A DNA stretch of 64,000 nt from Nocardia fusca NBRC 14340 (GTDB taxonomy: Bacteria; Actinomycetota; Actinomycetes; Mycobacteriales; Mycobacteriaceae), in contig NZ_BDCU01000018.1 in the NCBI RefSeq assembly GCF_001618425.1, positions 62,001-126,000 of the forward strand, written 5' to 3'. A program made the translations under genes and the position numbers. Each line of letters opens with the position of its first letter. Within the stretch, counting starts at the first letter, position 1. A model generated the notes under the pieces. That model was not told where the DNA came from, made no database searches, and saw only the letters and a list, made by a program, of their open reading frames with translations. Shown piece by piece: positions 49,336 to 58,763 of this stretch.

Positions 49336-52300
49336 TTGGTTGCGATCCCGGATGGCCTCCCGCTGGAGGTTTGTGAACAGGTCATGGGCCCGTATCCACG
49401 TCTGGCAGTGGACTCGGTGCGAGGGGGCGCCGAGGCATGGCAACAGGCGAGGGACGAGTGCCTGGCGTCGGCGGAGCAGATAGAGACGATCGCGGCGACG
49501 ATTACGGACCACATCACTGGTGACTCCGCCACACACGCCCGCAAGGTGTTGGCGGGATCGGCCGAGGACAAGCGGCGGCAGGCCAAGGTGTGCGACAGCC
49601 TGTCCAAGCAGTGTCGGGAGATGGCGCTCGCCGGCGAATTGGGGCAGGTCACCTGGCTGGCGATGGGTGCCGCGCTGATCGTCGAGTTGCTGGCCGCGGC
49701 GTGCCTGCCCGGCGGTGGTCTCGCCGCGGCGGCCGGGGTACGGATGGCTGCCCGCGCGAAATGGCAAGTGTGGTACGCACAGCTGATTCAGTTGCTGATC
49801 CAGATGGGTATCCGGCTCTCTTCCTCGCGAGCGGCGCTGATCACCCATGGGGTGGTGGCCGGTGGCGTCCTCGGAGGCGGGATTTCCTGGGCCGGGCAGG
49901 AGTGGCAACGCGGGCGGGGAGACCGGGACGCCATCGATTGGCGGACGGTCATGATCTCCGCTGCCGGAGGCGCAGCCGGCGGCTTGGGCGCGGGGGTGCT
50001 GTACACGCCCGCAGTGAGCTCGGTACTGAGACGGCTGTACGCACAGGGGACGCGAGCCGGAAATACGGCGGCGATGCTGGTGGCGGGGGGTGCGGCAGGG
50101 GTGGCCGGAGGCGTGACGGGCTCATTGGGGGGCGCTGCCGCGGCCAGTGCGTACGCAGGCGAGTTCACCGCGCCCGACGGCCAGGATCTGTACTCGGGTG
50201 CGCTCAACGGCGCGCTCGAGGGACTTCTGTCCGGGGGTGTGCACACTGTCGGCCACCTGGCGGCCCCCGCACCTGTTCCGTCCCCGGGAGGCGGCCTCGG
50301 TACACACTCGGCGCCGCACATCACCGGCATCGGTGACGCGACCACGCTGTTCGGTCCCGCACGCGGAGACAACGTACCTGCCGCACCACCGGCCGGTGCC
50401 GCGGATCCGGCTGGTACGCGGCCGAACCGGGACGGCACGGCCGTCTCCACGGGCAGCCCCGAGCCTCACCGAGAGCTTCCGGTCGCAAAACCGCCGGCGG
50501 TCGGCCCGATCCATTCGGACGTCGACCCGACCGGTCACGGCGCAGGTCGCATGTCCACAGATTCCGGACGCACGGTCCCTCCGTGGGCCTCGAGCCCTGG
50601 CGACCACTCCGACAGCCGGCCGAGTTCGCCTTGGTCGAATGTCACAGCGGACATCGCGCCGGCAGAATTGCCGCCCGCCACCCACGCCCGGCCGGTGGGC
50701 GGGATGAAGCCGGACCTGCACCCTCACACAACGGAATCGGTACATTCCGCGGGGCTTTCGGCGGCCGCGCCATCCTTGCCGACCGCGGCACCCGCAGGCA
50801 ACGACCAGGTCAAAGGTCCACTTTCTCGCCCGACTACGCCTTGGTCGACGAATAGCGGAGCGGGCGTCGAATACAACCATCACCCGCCGGTGAAGAGCAC
50901 CGAAACGACTCCACCCTCCGTCTCGGTCGACAGCGCGACGGTGAAGAACAACCCGCCACCGATAACCGAACCACCCACGGTCGCCACCGCACACCCCGAC
51001 GGCGTGCACCCGTCGAGCCGTTCGGACTCCGAGACAACGGTCACCACGCGGGGACAGCTCGCAGTGGGCGATGGAATCCCGCCGGCCGCCGCGGGCTCCC
51101 CTCAGGGGTGGCGGGACGCCGAGGGATCCGGCGATCGAACCGACCACCACGATCCAGCCACCGACAATTCGGACTCGGACGTCATGGGCCCGGCTGTCGC
51201 CATGTCTTCGAGCAGCGCGAGGCGCCACCGGGTCCTGCTGGTCAGTTACAACTGGAATGCCCCCGACAGCGGCGGACGCACCGCGTTCAACCGTCAATTG
51301 GCGGCTTCGCTGGCCGAAGCCGGGCACGAGGTATTCGCGCGTATCGGCCAAGTGCCGCTGCCAGGTACCGAGTTACCTGATGGGGTCACGCTCGTCGCGC
51401 CGCAATCCGGCACCAGCCATACCAAACATATCGGCCCCGAGACGCGCCACGAACAACTGATCGCCGATCTGGACACGCTCCCCGAGGGAATCGACACTGT
51501 CATCTCCCAAGGTCATGCCTATGGTGCGGCGGGCCGGTTCATCCGTGAGAACCGATACCCGGATGCTGCTCTGGTGCATTTCGTCCATGCGGACGGGTAC
51601 GGGTTCGGCGCGGTGACCGCCGAGCGGCCATTCGGACGGCGGGTGAAGATCCGCAAGGAGCGAGAGGCGGTAGCCGGTGCCGATCTCGTTGTCGGTGTCG
51701 GTCCCGTACTCGCCGACTACGGACGCAGGCTTGCCACCGAAGCGGGCGTCGACACCCATGTCCATGAATTCATCCCCGGCGGGGGCAACCATGAATTCTC
51801 CACTGGGAACCAAGCCACGGAATTGATCCCCATGTATAACCCTGAGGGCCCCTATCGCGTCCTGGTATTCGGCCGGGCCAGCGATCCCCGTAAGGGAGTG
51901 TGGGAAGCGGCCCGAATGATCCGGCTGTTGCGCGCGGAAGGAATCGATGTCTCGCTGACCGTGCGCGGCGTCCCAGAGGAAAAAGCGGACAGCACTCGAA
52001 CTCTGCTGAGTGCGACCGCAGGCCATGAGGTCACCGTCAAGCCCTATCACCGCAACCATGCGGCCGTGCTGTGGGATATGAGAGAGACGAATCTGGTGAT
52101 AATGCCCTCGTTCGCGGAGAGCTTCGGGCTCGTGATCACCGAGGCGCTCGGCGCGGGAGTGCCGGCACTGGCCCCGGATTCCAGCGGTGTGGGTCGTTTT
52201 CTGCGCAGCCGATTCCCCTCCGAACTGACCGACGATATGCTCGTGGAACAGGAGTACACCGGACTTGTTCGACCCGCCGACTGGGCCGAGAAGATCCAAC

Positions 52301-52440
52301 GGCAACTCGGTGACCAGCACGGTATCTGGCGAAAAGCCGGAGAATTGCGCGAGGCACTGATTGCCGACGACACCACCTGGCTCTCCGAAACGCAGAAGCT
52401 CGTCCACACCATCGACAACCTACGACGTCGTCATGAGTAG
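49336..52440 (+). CDS. Polymorphic-toxin-like protein with GT4 glycosyltransferase tip
   Basis: 1034 residues from TTG 49336 (GGAGTGATACAGA upstream). Residues 1-310 match the N-terminus of the giant protein at 39671, with VAIPDGLPLEVCEQVMG, helices with the same cysteines, LIVELLAAACLPGGG and the glycine zipper GGAAGGLGAGVLYT. A Pro/Thr/Ser-rich linker runs to about 620. From about 629 comes a complete GT-B glycosyltransferase: RVLLVSYNWNAPDSGGRTAF, FVHADGYGFGAV, YRVLVFGRASDPRKGVWEA and the donor-site E-x7-E in ESFGLVITE (E928, E936). It is probably an exported glycosyltransferase effector. No immunity gene is evident downstream, where the PucR gene is convergent. Confidence 0.8.
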   Translation: MVAIPDGLPLEVCEQVMGPYPRLAVDSVRGGAEAWQQARDECLASAEQIETIAATITDHITGDSATHARKVLAGSAEDKRRQAKVCDSLSKQCREMALAGELGQVTWLAMGAALIVELLAAACLPGGGLAAAAGVRMAARAKWQVWYAQLIQLLIQMGIRLSSSRAALITHGVVAGGVLGGGISWAGQEWQRGRGDRDAIDWRTVMISAAGGAAGGLGAGVLYTPAVSSVLRRLYAQGTRAGNTAAMLVAGGAAGVAGGVTGSLGGAAAASAYAGEFTAPDGQDLYSGALNGALEGLLSGGVHTVGHLAAPAPVPSPGGGLGTHSAPHITGIGDATTLFGPARGDNVPAAPPAGAADPAGTRPNRDGTAVSTGSPEPHRELPVAKPPAVGPIHSDVDPTGHGAGRMSTDSGRTVPPWASSPGDHSDSRPSSPWSNVTADIAPAELPPATHARPVGGMKPDLHPHTTESVHSAGLSAAAPSLPTAAPAGNDQVKGPLSRPTTPWSTNSGAGVEYNHHPPVKSTETTPPSVSVDSATVKNNPPPITEPPTVATAHPDGVHPSSRSDSETTVTTRGQLAVGDGIPPAAAGSPQGWRDAEGSGDRTDHHDPATDNSDSDVMGPAVAMSSSSARRHRVLLVSYNWNAPDSGGRTAFNRQLAASLAEAGHEVFARIGQVPLPGTELPDGVTLVAPQSGTSHTKHIGPETRHEQLIADLDTLPEGIDTVISQGHAYGAAGRFIRENRYPDAALVHFVHADGYGFGAVTAERPFGRRVKIRKEREAVAGADLVVGVGPVLADYGRRLATEAGVDTHVHEFIPGGGNHEFSTGNQATELIPMYNPEGPYRVLVFGRASDPRKGVWEAARMIRLLRAEGIDVSLTVRGVPEEKADSTRTLLSATAGHEVTVKPYHRNHAAVLWDMRETNLVIMPSFAESFGLVITEALGAGVPALAPDSSGVGRFLRSRFPSELTDDMLVEQEYTGLVRPADWAEKIQRQLGDQHGIWRKAGELREALIADDTTWLSETQKLVHTIDNLRRRHE

Positions 52441-52564
52441 TCCTGTCGTGGTTTCCGGCGCGTGAGCGCTCCACTGTCGCATGTCGAGGCAGCTGTGGCG
52501 GTCCGCGGTGGGGATCCGGATCGGCCGCTTGACGAAATCCGAGCACAAGAAACAGCTCTTCCGG

Positions 52565-53866
52565 TCAGGACGGTGGCCGGAGCACATTCTGCCCGAGAAT
52601 ACGGCAGATCTGCAGGGCTACCGCAATATCGAGTTTCTCGTGCCCGCCCCCGCCGCTGCGGGTCGCATCGATGGCTTTGGTGATGCGGTATTTGACCGTG
52701 TTGCGGTGCAGAGTCATTTGCTGGGCGGTGTGGAAATGACTTTCTCCGGTTTCGTAGAAGGTGCTCAGGGTCTCTCGTAGCACGGCTGCCTGTTGTGTGT
52801 CATCGGCCAGCGCCCCGAGAACCTCGCGCACCCATTCGCGCGTCGCGTCCAGATCCTTCGCGAGTAGCGATACCACCGCCACACCGGGATCACCGAAGCC
52901 GATCGCCAGGTGGTCCGACGGTGTCCCCGGGACAGTCGCGATGAAGTAGGCGGCCGCGGCCTGCTGCTGCGAGCGGCGGAATCCGGCGAGTCCCCGGCCG
53001 GGCAGCCCGACGGCCAGCCGCACTCCGTCGGTCAGGTCGGCTGCCGATCTCAACGCGGCGGCATCGACGGCCGGCCTCCGGCCGAACGGAAACCACACCC
53101 ACAGCGTGCGCCGGTCGATTACGGTCACCAACGGCGAGGCGTCGGCGCGCAAGGTGTGCGCCAGTGCTCGTACCCCGGTATCCAGCAGGGACAGTGCGCT
53201 GCTGCCGTCATTGCCCGTATACCACAGGATTGCCGCAAGATGTATGTGGTCGAGCCGGTATCCGGTCTCGGATTCGAATCCGGCCGTATCCGGCGTCGAC
53301 GCGGACAGCAGCGTGTGCACCGTAGAAGAGTGCACACTTCCGCGCGCGGTCAGCTGCTGCATTCGTTCGGTCTCGTAGGTTTCGATGACATACACGACGA
53401 TCCAGTCGGTGTACGCGTAGACGAGTTCGGTCAGCCGTTTGAGCACGGCCAGCCCCAGCGCCGACGGCAGCTCCCGACGGGCCACTTCGTCATAGCAGAT
53501 GCGCATCATGGTGTCTTGGCCCATATGGTAGGCGCGCACCAGGAAATTGGACGGAATCTTCCGCTGCGCCAGCCGGCGTGCGTACTCGACCGACGCCATC
53601 GGGGGCTGCACGTCGTCGATCGGGATATCGTTGCCCAATATATCGATCATGGTCACGACATTGGCGTGGATACTGGCGGCGCGCAGGTCCGCCATACGCG
53701 GATCGTCGCGGCTGTAATCGATTTCATTGATGATCCGACGGGTCATCGCCTCGGCGATCTCCGACTGCATGGCACGTAAACCCGCCCCGATCTCCGCGAC
53801 CAGTGCGGAAACACGAGCCGGTGTCGGTTCGGGCGCTCGCTGCGGTGGCAGAGCGGAGACGGTCAT
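52565..53866 (-). CDS. PucR-family transcriptional regulator
   Basis: A 433-residue regulator. The N-terminal helical sensor domain runs through RISBT-like helices such as LVYAYTDWIVVYVIETYETERM. A GGDEF-like/CdaR middle follows (LAAILWYTGNDGSSALSLL, then LTDGVRLAVGLPGRGLAGFR). The C-terminal PucR helix-turn-helix is SHFHTAQQMTLHRNTVKYRI at about 384-403. ATG 53866 follows GAAAGGCCCTGCGCG. It is convergent with the GT4 effector gene. A damaged duplicate of its first 24 codons sits at 34004. It is a candidate regulator of the island, untested. Confidence 0.85.
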   Translation of the reverse strand: MTVSALPPQRAPEPTPARVSALVAEIGAGLRAMQSEIAEAMTRRIINEIDYSRDDPRMADLRAASIHANVVTMIDILGNDIPIDDVQPPMASVEYARRLAQRKIPSNFLVRAYHMGQDTMMRICYDEVARRELPSALGLAVLKRLTELVYAYTDWIVVYVIETYETERMQQLTARGSVHSSTVHTLLSASTPDTAGFESETGYRLDHIHLAAILWYTGNDGSSALSLLDTGVRALAHTLRADASPLVTVIDRRTLWVWFPFGRRPAVDAAALRSAADLTDGVRLAVGLPGRGLAGFRRSQQQAAAAYFIATVPGTPSDHLAIGFGDPGVAVVSLLAKDLDATREWVREVLGALADDTQQAAVLRETLSTFYETGESHFHTAQQMTLHRNTVKYRITKAIDATRSGGGGHEKLDIAVALQICRILGQNVLRPPS

Positions 53867-54733
53867 CGCGCAGGGCCTTTCACAGGATGAAGAAGCGAGT
53901 GGGTCGATGACGGCCGGCTCGGTAGGCCCGGCTCCCTCGTCGTTGCCCGGCTTGTCGCGGTTCGCCGGGGTGACGGCGCACGGTCGGACACCGGGCCGTT
54001 CGGTGCGCCCATCCGCGTCGCCGCCAGGAAGTTCATGGCAATGACCTCGGCTCGGGACGGCGGTGGGGATGTGGCGCAGTGGGCGGTGGGGAAAGTGTGG
54101 GATATCGAGCTGTCCAGCGGGGCTCGACCGGTTCAGGTCGTTGTGGCGGGATCTCGACACGCTCCGGTCGAGTGCCGGACTCGCAACACACCGGGGCCCC
54201 ATCGTCGATGGTCGGCGCCCTGGGGGCTACCCAGCCCGTCGGCGGCCGCGGTGGCACCGTCTCCGCGGCGACGCGGGGCACTCCGCTCATCCGCCGCGGC
54301 GGACCGAGTATCGAGAGGTTGTCCCGCATCAAGAGCGCACCCGCCGCAACGATCAGCTTTTCGAGCCGCACCCTACCACTTCCGGATCCGGCGGAGCCGG
54401 GACCGCCTCGGGTCGCCGGGCGGACATGGGTACGACGGTCGGTTCGAGGCGGTCGGGTAACAGGATCGCGATCGTTGCTCTCCGTCGGCACCGGCGGGTA
54501 ATGCGGCAGGAAAGCGGCCACCCGGTCGCCATGGTAGATGGTCGAGGATCTTCCTATCTGCGGTCGGCGGAGCCGAGTCGGCGGCAGACGATGTGGGTAT
54601 TCCCAGTATGGGGAATTCGGGGCCGCCGGGGAATCTGGATTTTCGAAGACGACAATTATCAAGTCTGCGAACGGACATGATTGCGTCCTGATGCGGTGGT
54701 GCACGCCGTCCTCGACATGGGCGGATGCCCGCC
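53867..54733. other. Long stretch without a confident gene
   Basis: About 870 bases. The longest minus frame (54704-54033) contains VRLEKLIVAAGALLMRDNLS and a Pro/Arg-rich tail but no recognisable domain or good start. Plus frames look like shadows. It may hold a decayed gene between the regulator and the membrane protein. Confidence 0.35.
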
Positions 54734-55228
54734 TCAGTCGATGGCTTTCGCGATAGCCGCGAGCAATTCATCGGGTGGAAGGTTCATCAGCTCGGTGGGC
54801 AGCCACAGGGTGCGTAGGCCGTTTTCGTCCGTATTCTCCCAGTCCATGTACGAGTCGCCCGTAATCGTTCCAGGATCGGTGAACCTGACCTGCCACCCGT
54901 TCTCACGTAGCGTGCGAATCGCATATTCCGCCGCGGGATCCCCCGGCAGATGATCGCCGTTCGGATCCATCGATGTGTCGAAGTCCCCGGGCAGACCGGT
55001 ATCGAGCGGTCCTTCCAGGTAGCTACTCGGCTCGTCCGAATCACTATTTCTTTCCCGGTCGGCCGAAGCCGCTGTGTCGTCGCCGTGCCGGTCGGGGCCC
55101 CCGTCGGACCCGCCACCGGCTTCTCCGCTCTCGTCACCGCCCCCCGACTCGGAGGAGGCCATGAGACCTACGGCCATGACCGCCACCAAAACCCCACCTC
55201 CCAGCCCCAGCCCGGTCTTCGGATTCAT
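54734..55228 (-). CDS. Membrane-anchored protein with acidic linker
   Basis: A 164-residue protein. A short N-terminus is followed by one hydrophobic segment (GLGLGGGVLVAVMAVGLMAS). A Gly/Ser/Asp-rich flexible stretch comes next, then a small C-terminal domain with EYAIRTLRENGWQVRFTDPG, TLWLPTELMNLPPDELLAAIAKAID. ATG 55228 follows GGTGAAGCG; two in-frame ATGs about 30 bases upstream are alternatives. No known family. The last residues are duplicated in the remnant at 33856-33920. It is preceded by the conserved 54-bp module also found at two effector loci. Confidence 0.65.
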   Translation of the reverse strand: MNPKTGLGLGGGVLVAVMAVGLMASSESGGGDESGEAGGGSDGGPDRHGDDTAASADRERNSDSDEPSSYLEGPLDTGLPGDFDTSMDPNGDHLPGDPAAEYAIRTLRENGWQVRFTDPGTITGDSYMDWENTDENGLRTLWLPTELMNLPPDELLAAIAKAID

Positions 55229-55770
55229 CGCTTCACCGACAGCGTCACGGCGCATGGTCATTTTGGCGCTGCCCGTAATCACTGCGCCACCTCTGCCGTC
55301 CGCGTCGACCAGCCTCGGCGCTACGCCTTCCGGTCCGGCGAGGCGATATCCATCCCAACCGACGTGCGGATATCCTTCTACTGATCTTCCGGCGATGTGG
55401 GAACACGCTCCTGGCGTGGCTGCCCGGGATATCTGCCGACTCCTTCTTTCGCGGCCGCGGAATACTGTATCGGCCCGGTCGATTGCTCTGATGGCCAAGG
55501 CTAGCCAGCGGCATCGAGTCCGGATACGGCCTCTGCAGCCATAATCCCGGCAGAGTTTTATGAGGAGTGCACAAACGTTGTGGCCGGACGAGAAGCCGTC
55601 TATCGGTGCCGACGATGGCATGGCGCCTACGACAGCGCACTGGATGAGGTCCGAACGATAGAGCCTGCCGCTCGTTTCGAGGCGGTGGGTTCGCTGTGCG
55701 AGCGGACGCCTGCCGACTCGCCCGCGTGCCTACCGCGGCAGCGGGCAGCCGTCCCGGATCGATCGGTATC
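55229..55770. other. Intergenic region with promoter module of membrane protein
   Basis: Apart from the module at 55495-55548 there is a plus-strand 33-codon frame at 55560 (MRSAQTLWPDEKPSIGADDG) without a good ribosome site. A GTGCAC half-site lies at 55567-55572. No convincing gene. Confidence 0.35.
55495..55548 (-). promoter_or_regulatory. Third copy of the 54-bp conserved promoter module
   Basis: Read on the minus strand: GGGATTATGGCT, 8 bases, CGTATC, 18 bases, CTAGCCTTGG, aligning without gaps with the modules at 34241 and 48703. The full TGTGCAC palindrome is not present upstream, only one GTGCAC half-site about 25 bases away. The membrane-protein start lies about 270 bases downstream. 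Confidence 0.55.
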
Positions 55771-56662
55771 TCATCGCAGCAACCAGTCGTCGGGGCTGAA
55801 CAGTTCGGAGTGCACTCGCGTGAGCGGAACTCCCGCGGCGGTCAGTTGTGCGCGTACCGACTGCAGGAATCCGGCCCCGCCGCACAGGTAGATATCTGCC
55901 TCCGCCGGCAGGTCGAGCGCGGATACGGTGAGGGTGCCGGTCCGGCTGTCGCCGGATGGCTGTTCGTACCACAGCTCGAGGTCGGCGTTCGGTAGGGCGT
56001 CGACGAGGTCGCGCCGGACCGTGCGCAACGGGTGGATGTCCGGGTTGCGGTCGGCGTGCGCGACGAGTACCTGCCGCTGGGCGGTGCCGGCCGCGAGGTA
56101 TTCGAGGATGCCGATCATGGGCGTGATACCGATGCCGGCCGAGATGAGTACCACCGGTGTGCTCGCGGCGGTATCGAGGGTGAGGTCGCCGAAGGGCAGG
56201 GTGATCGCCAGGTTGTCGCCCACCGTGACGTGCGTGGTCAGCCAGTTCGAGACCTCTCCGGCGGGTTGGTCCGCGGTGGCGGCCACCGGCCGCACCGTGA
56301 AGGCGAGCCGCCCGTCGCGCGGTGCGTGGACCAGGCTGTATTGGCGTAGCTGGCGTGCCCCGTCGGGGAGCGTCGCGCCGACGGAGACATACTGTCCGGG
56401 AATGAAGTCCGGGAGCGGATCGGCGGGGTCGGCAGCCTCCACGACGAAGGTGACCACCCCGGACGGGTCGTTGGTTACCGCGGTTGAACAGGCCGGCGAG
56501 CAGATCGGGGTGGGCGGCGAACAACTTCTCATAGAACAGGGCGGTGATGTCGTCGATGTGCTGGGCGATCACCGGCAGAGTAGCGCGTATCACATCGGCG
56601 TGATGTGCTTCCAGTTCCGCGGGTAGGTCCAGGGTCGCCGATGGCGAGACGGTGGTCATCAT
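55771..56662 (-). pseudogene. hmp: Flavohemoprotein gene deleted within the globin domain
   Basis: The start (ATG 56662, GGGAGTAC upstream) reads LPAELEAHHADVIRATLPVI, HIDDITALFYEKLFAAHPDL and AGLFNRGNQ, the first globin helices of a bacterial flavohemoglobin. At about 56480 it jumps, out of frame, into VTNDPSGVVTFVVEAADPAD, FIPGQYVSVGATLPDGARQLRQYSL and LISAGIGITPMIGILEYLAA, the FAD/NAD reductase domain, which runs intact to 55771. About 90-100 residues carrying the proximal heme histidine are missing. Nitric-oxide dioxygenase activity is therefore not expected. Confidence 0.75.
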
Positions 56663-56776
56663 GTACTCCCGGGCGCACCGAACCGGCGGGGGAGAAGGTC
56701 ATCCCGATGTCCGGCTTGAGTGTGCCGCAACGGCACAGTGTCCGATTGCTGTCGTAGTCAACGAACAGGAGACTCC

Positions 56777-58705
56777 ATGACCGTGTCCGGACACGCGACC
56801 GAGCAGCGGCCGGCGCTGATCGACGTCGCGACCTTCTTCGCCGATCCACAGTTCGCACACCCGTCCATCTCCCCGGACGGCACCCGCATCGCCTACCTCG
56901 CCCCGCACCGCGGGCGGCTCAACGTCTGGGTCCGCGGCATCGACCGGACCCACGACGACGCCGTCCCGGTCACCCATGATGCCCGCCGCGGCATCACCAC
57001 CTACTACTGGACAGACAGCCCTCGCTGGCTGCTCTACCTGCAGGACACCGACGGCAACGAGGACTGGCACCTCTACCGCGTCGACCTCGACGACCCGCAC
57101 TCACCGGCCGTCGACCTCACCCCGCTGGAGCCGGGGTCCCGGGTGGTGGGAGCGGAACCGCTCACATCGGTCCCGGGCAGCGTGCTGGTCACGATGAACC
57201 GTCGCCCGATGTTCTTCGACGTGTTCCGGATCGATGTCGCCACCGGCGAAACCGTGCTGCACCGTGAGCAGGACGACCCGACGGCCGGGATCCTGTTCGA
57301 CCGTCGGGGCGAGCCGGCCTTCCGCACCACGATCGCCGCGGACGGTCTGGTCGAGATCTCCGCGATCGACCCCGGCGGGCAGACGCGGCTGCTGCGTCGC
57401 CTCGGCGGCGCCGAGCATCCCATGAGCGTCCAACCCCAACTGGTCACTACCGACGGCAAGGGTCTGCTCGTCGGATCGTTCCAGGACGGCGACGATCTGC
57501 GGCTGGTCCGGGTCGACCACGAAACCGGCGCGGAAACCGTCGTCGCCGCGGTCGAGGGGCACGACCTCGACATCAGCGGGATGATGCTGCCCGGGGTACT
57601 CCCGCCGCCGGTACACACCGACCGAGCTACCGGTGAGATACTCGCGGCGCGGTTCGTCGGCGACCGTCCGCACATCGAGGTCCTCGATCCCCACTTCGCC
57701 GAGGTCTACGCGGAGCTGCGGAAGCTCTCCGACGGTGTGCTGGGCACCCTGTCCTCCGATGAGTCCGGCACGCGCTGGATCGCCACGTTCGTCCACGACC
57801 GCGATCCCGGCGTCGCCTGGTTCTACGACCACGCGACCGGGGCGGCCCGATTGCTGTTCCGCTCGTACCCGGACCGGGACCCGGCGGTCGCGGCGCCGAT
57901 GGAACCCGTCGGGTTTCCCGCCCGTGACGGTCTGCCCCTGCACGCCTACCTGACCCTGCCGGTCGGGGTGGAGCCGCGGAACCTGCCGCTGGTGCTGGTG
58001 GTGCACGGCGGGCCGTGGTCCCACGACTCCTGGGGGTACAGCAGCGACGCGCAGTTCTTGGCCAACCGGGGCTACGCCGTGCTGCAGGTCAACTTCCGTG
58101 GTTCGCTCGGATACGGGCGCCGGCACGTCACGGCCGCGATCGGCGAGTTCGCCCGGGCGATGCACGACGACCTGATCGATGCCGTCGACTGGGCCGTCGC
58201 CCGGGGCTACGCCGACCCCGACCGGATCGGCATCTACGGCGGCTCCTACGGCGGGTACGCCGCACTCGTCGGAATCACCGTCACACCGGACCGTTTCGCT
58301 GCCGCCGTCGACTATGTCGGTATCTCCGACCTCGCGAACTTCTTGCGTACCCTGCCGCCGTTCACCCGGGCGTACAACGTGAACAACTGGTACCGCTACG
58401 TCGGCGACCCCGAAATTCCCGAGCAGGAGGCCGATATGCGGACCCGGTCGCCGATCACCATGGCCGACCGGATCACCACCCCGCTGCTCGTCGCGCAGGG
58501 GGCCAACGATGTTCGTGTCGTCCAGGCCGAATCCGACAATATCGTCGCCTCGCTGCGCGCACGCGGCGTCCCGGTCGAGTACCTTGTTGCCGACGACGAA
58601 GGACACGGCTTCGCCAACCCCGAGAACCGGATCCGGCTCTACCGCGCCATCGAAGAGCACTTCGCGGTGCACCTCGGCGGCCGCCGAGGTGCACCGCGGA
58701 CGTGA
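56777..58705 (+). CDS. S9-family prolyl oligopeptidase-like peptidase
   Basis: A 642-residue serine peptidase. The N-terminal beta-propeller (DPQFAHPSISPDGTRIAYLA, YYWTDSPRWLLYLQDTDGNEDWHLY) is followed by the alpha/beta-hydrolase domain: VLVVHGGPWSHDSWGYSSDA, nucleophile GIYGGSYGGYAAL, the Asp segment QGANDVRVVQAESD and the His segment DDEGHGFANPENR. All three catalytic residues are present. ATG 56777 has AACAGGAGACTCC upstream. It is divergent from the broken flavohemoprotein gene. It is cytoplasmic, with no signal peptide. A fragment of a close relative is at 29095-29256. Confidence 0.92.
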   Translation: MTVSGHATEQRPALIDVATFFADPQFAHPSISPDGTRIAYLAPHRGRLNVWVRGIDRTHDDAVPVTHDARRGITTYYWTDSPRWLLYLQDTDGNEDWHLYRVDLDDPHSPAVDLTPLEPGSRVVGAEPLTSVPGSVLVTMNRRPMFFDVFRIDVATGETVLHREQDDPTAGILFDRRGEPAFRTTIAADGLVEISAIDPGGQTRLLRRLGGAEHPMSVQPQLVTTDGKGLLVGSFQDGDDLRLVRVDHETGAETVVAAVEGHDLDISGMMLPGVLPPPVHTDRATGEILAARFVGDRPHIEVLDPHFAEVYAELRKLSDGVLGTLSSDESGTRWIATFVHDRDPGVAWFYDHATGAARLLFRSYPDRDPAVAAPMEPVGFPARDGLPLHAYLTLPVGVEPRNLPLVLVVHGGPWSHDSWGYSSDAQFLANRGYAVLQVNFRGSLGYGRRHVTAAIGEFARAMHDDLIDAVDWAVARGYADPDRIGIYGGSYGGYAALVGITVTPDRFAAAVDYVGISDLANFLRTLPPFTRAYNVNNWYRYVGDPEIPEQEADMRTRSPITMADRITTPLLVAQGANDVRVVQAESDNIVASLRARGVPVEYLVADDEGHGFANPENRIRLYRAIEEHFAVHLGGRRGAPRT

Positions 58706-58719
58706 CCGGCGCCCGGAAC

Positions 58720-58751
58720 GGCGGTGGCGCGCGGGTTGGTGTCGCGCCGCC
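58720..58751. terminator. Hairpin between convergent genes
   Basis: GGCGGTGGCGCG (58720-58731) can pair imperfectly with CGCGCCGCC (58743-58751). A longer pairing of CGGAACGGCG (58714-58723) with CGCCGTTCCG (58775-58784) is also possible. It lies between two convergent stops, where a bidirectional terminator is expected. Confidence 0.35.
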
Positions 58752-58763
58752 GCGGAGTCTTCG

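Noticed and set aside
54033..54704. 223-codon minus-strand frame between PucR and the membrane protein
   Set aside because: Mostly Pro/Arg-rich with no recognisable fold and no ribosome site; only a short segment looks protein-like, so it is noted as a possible relic, not a gene.
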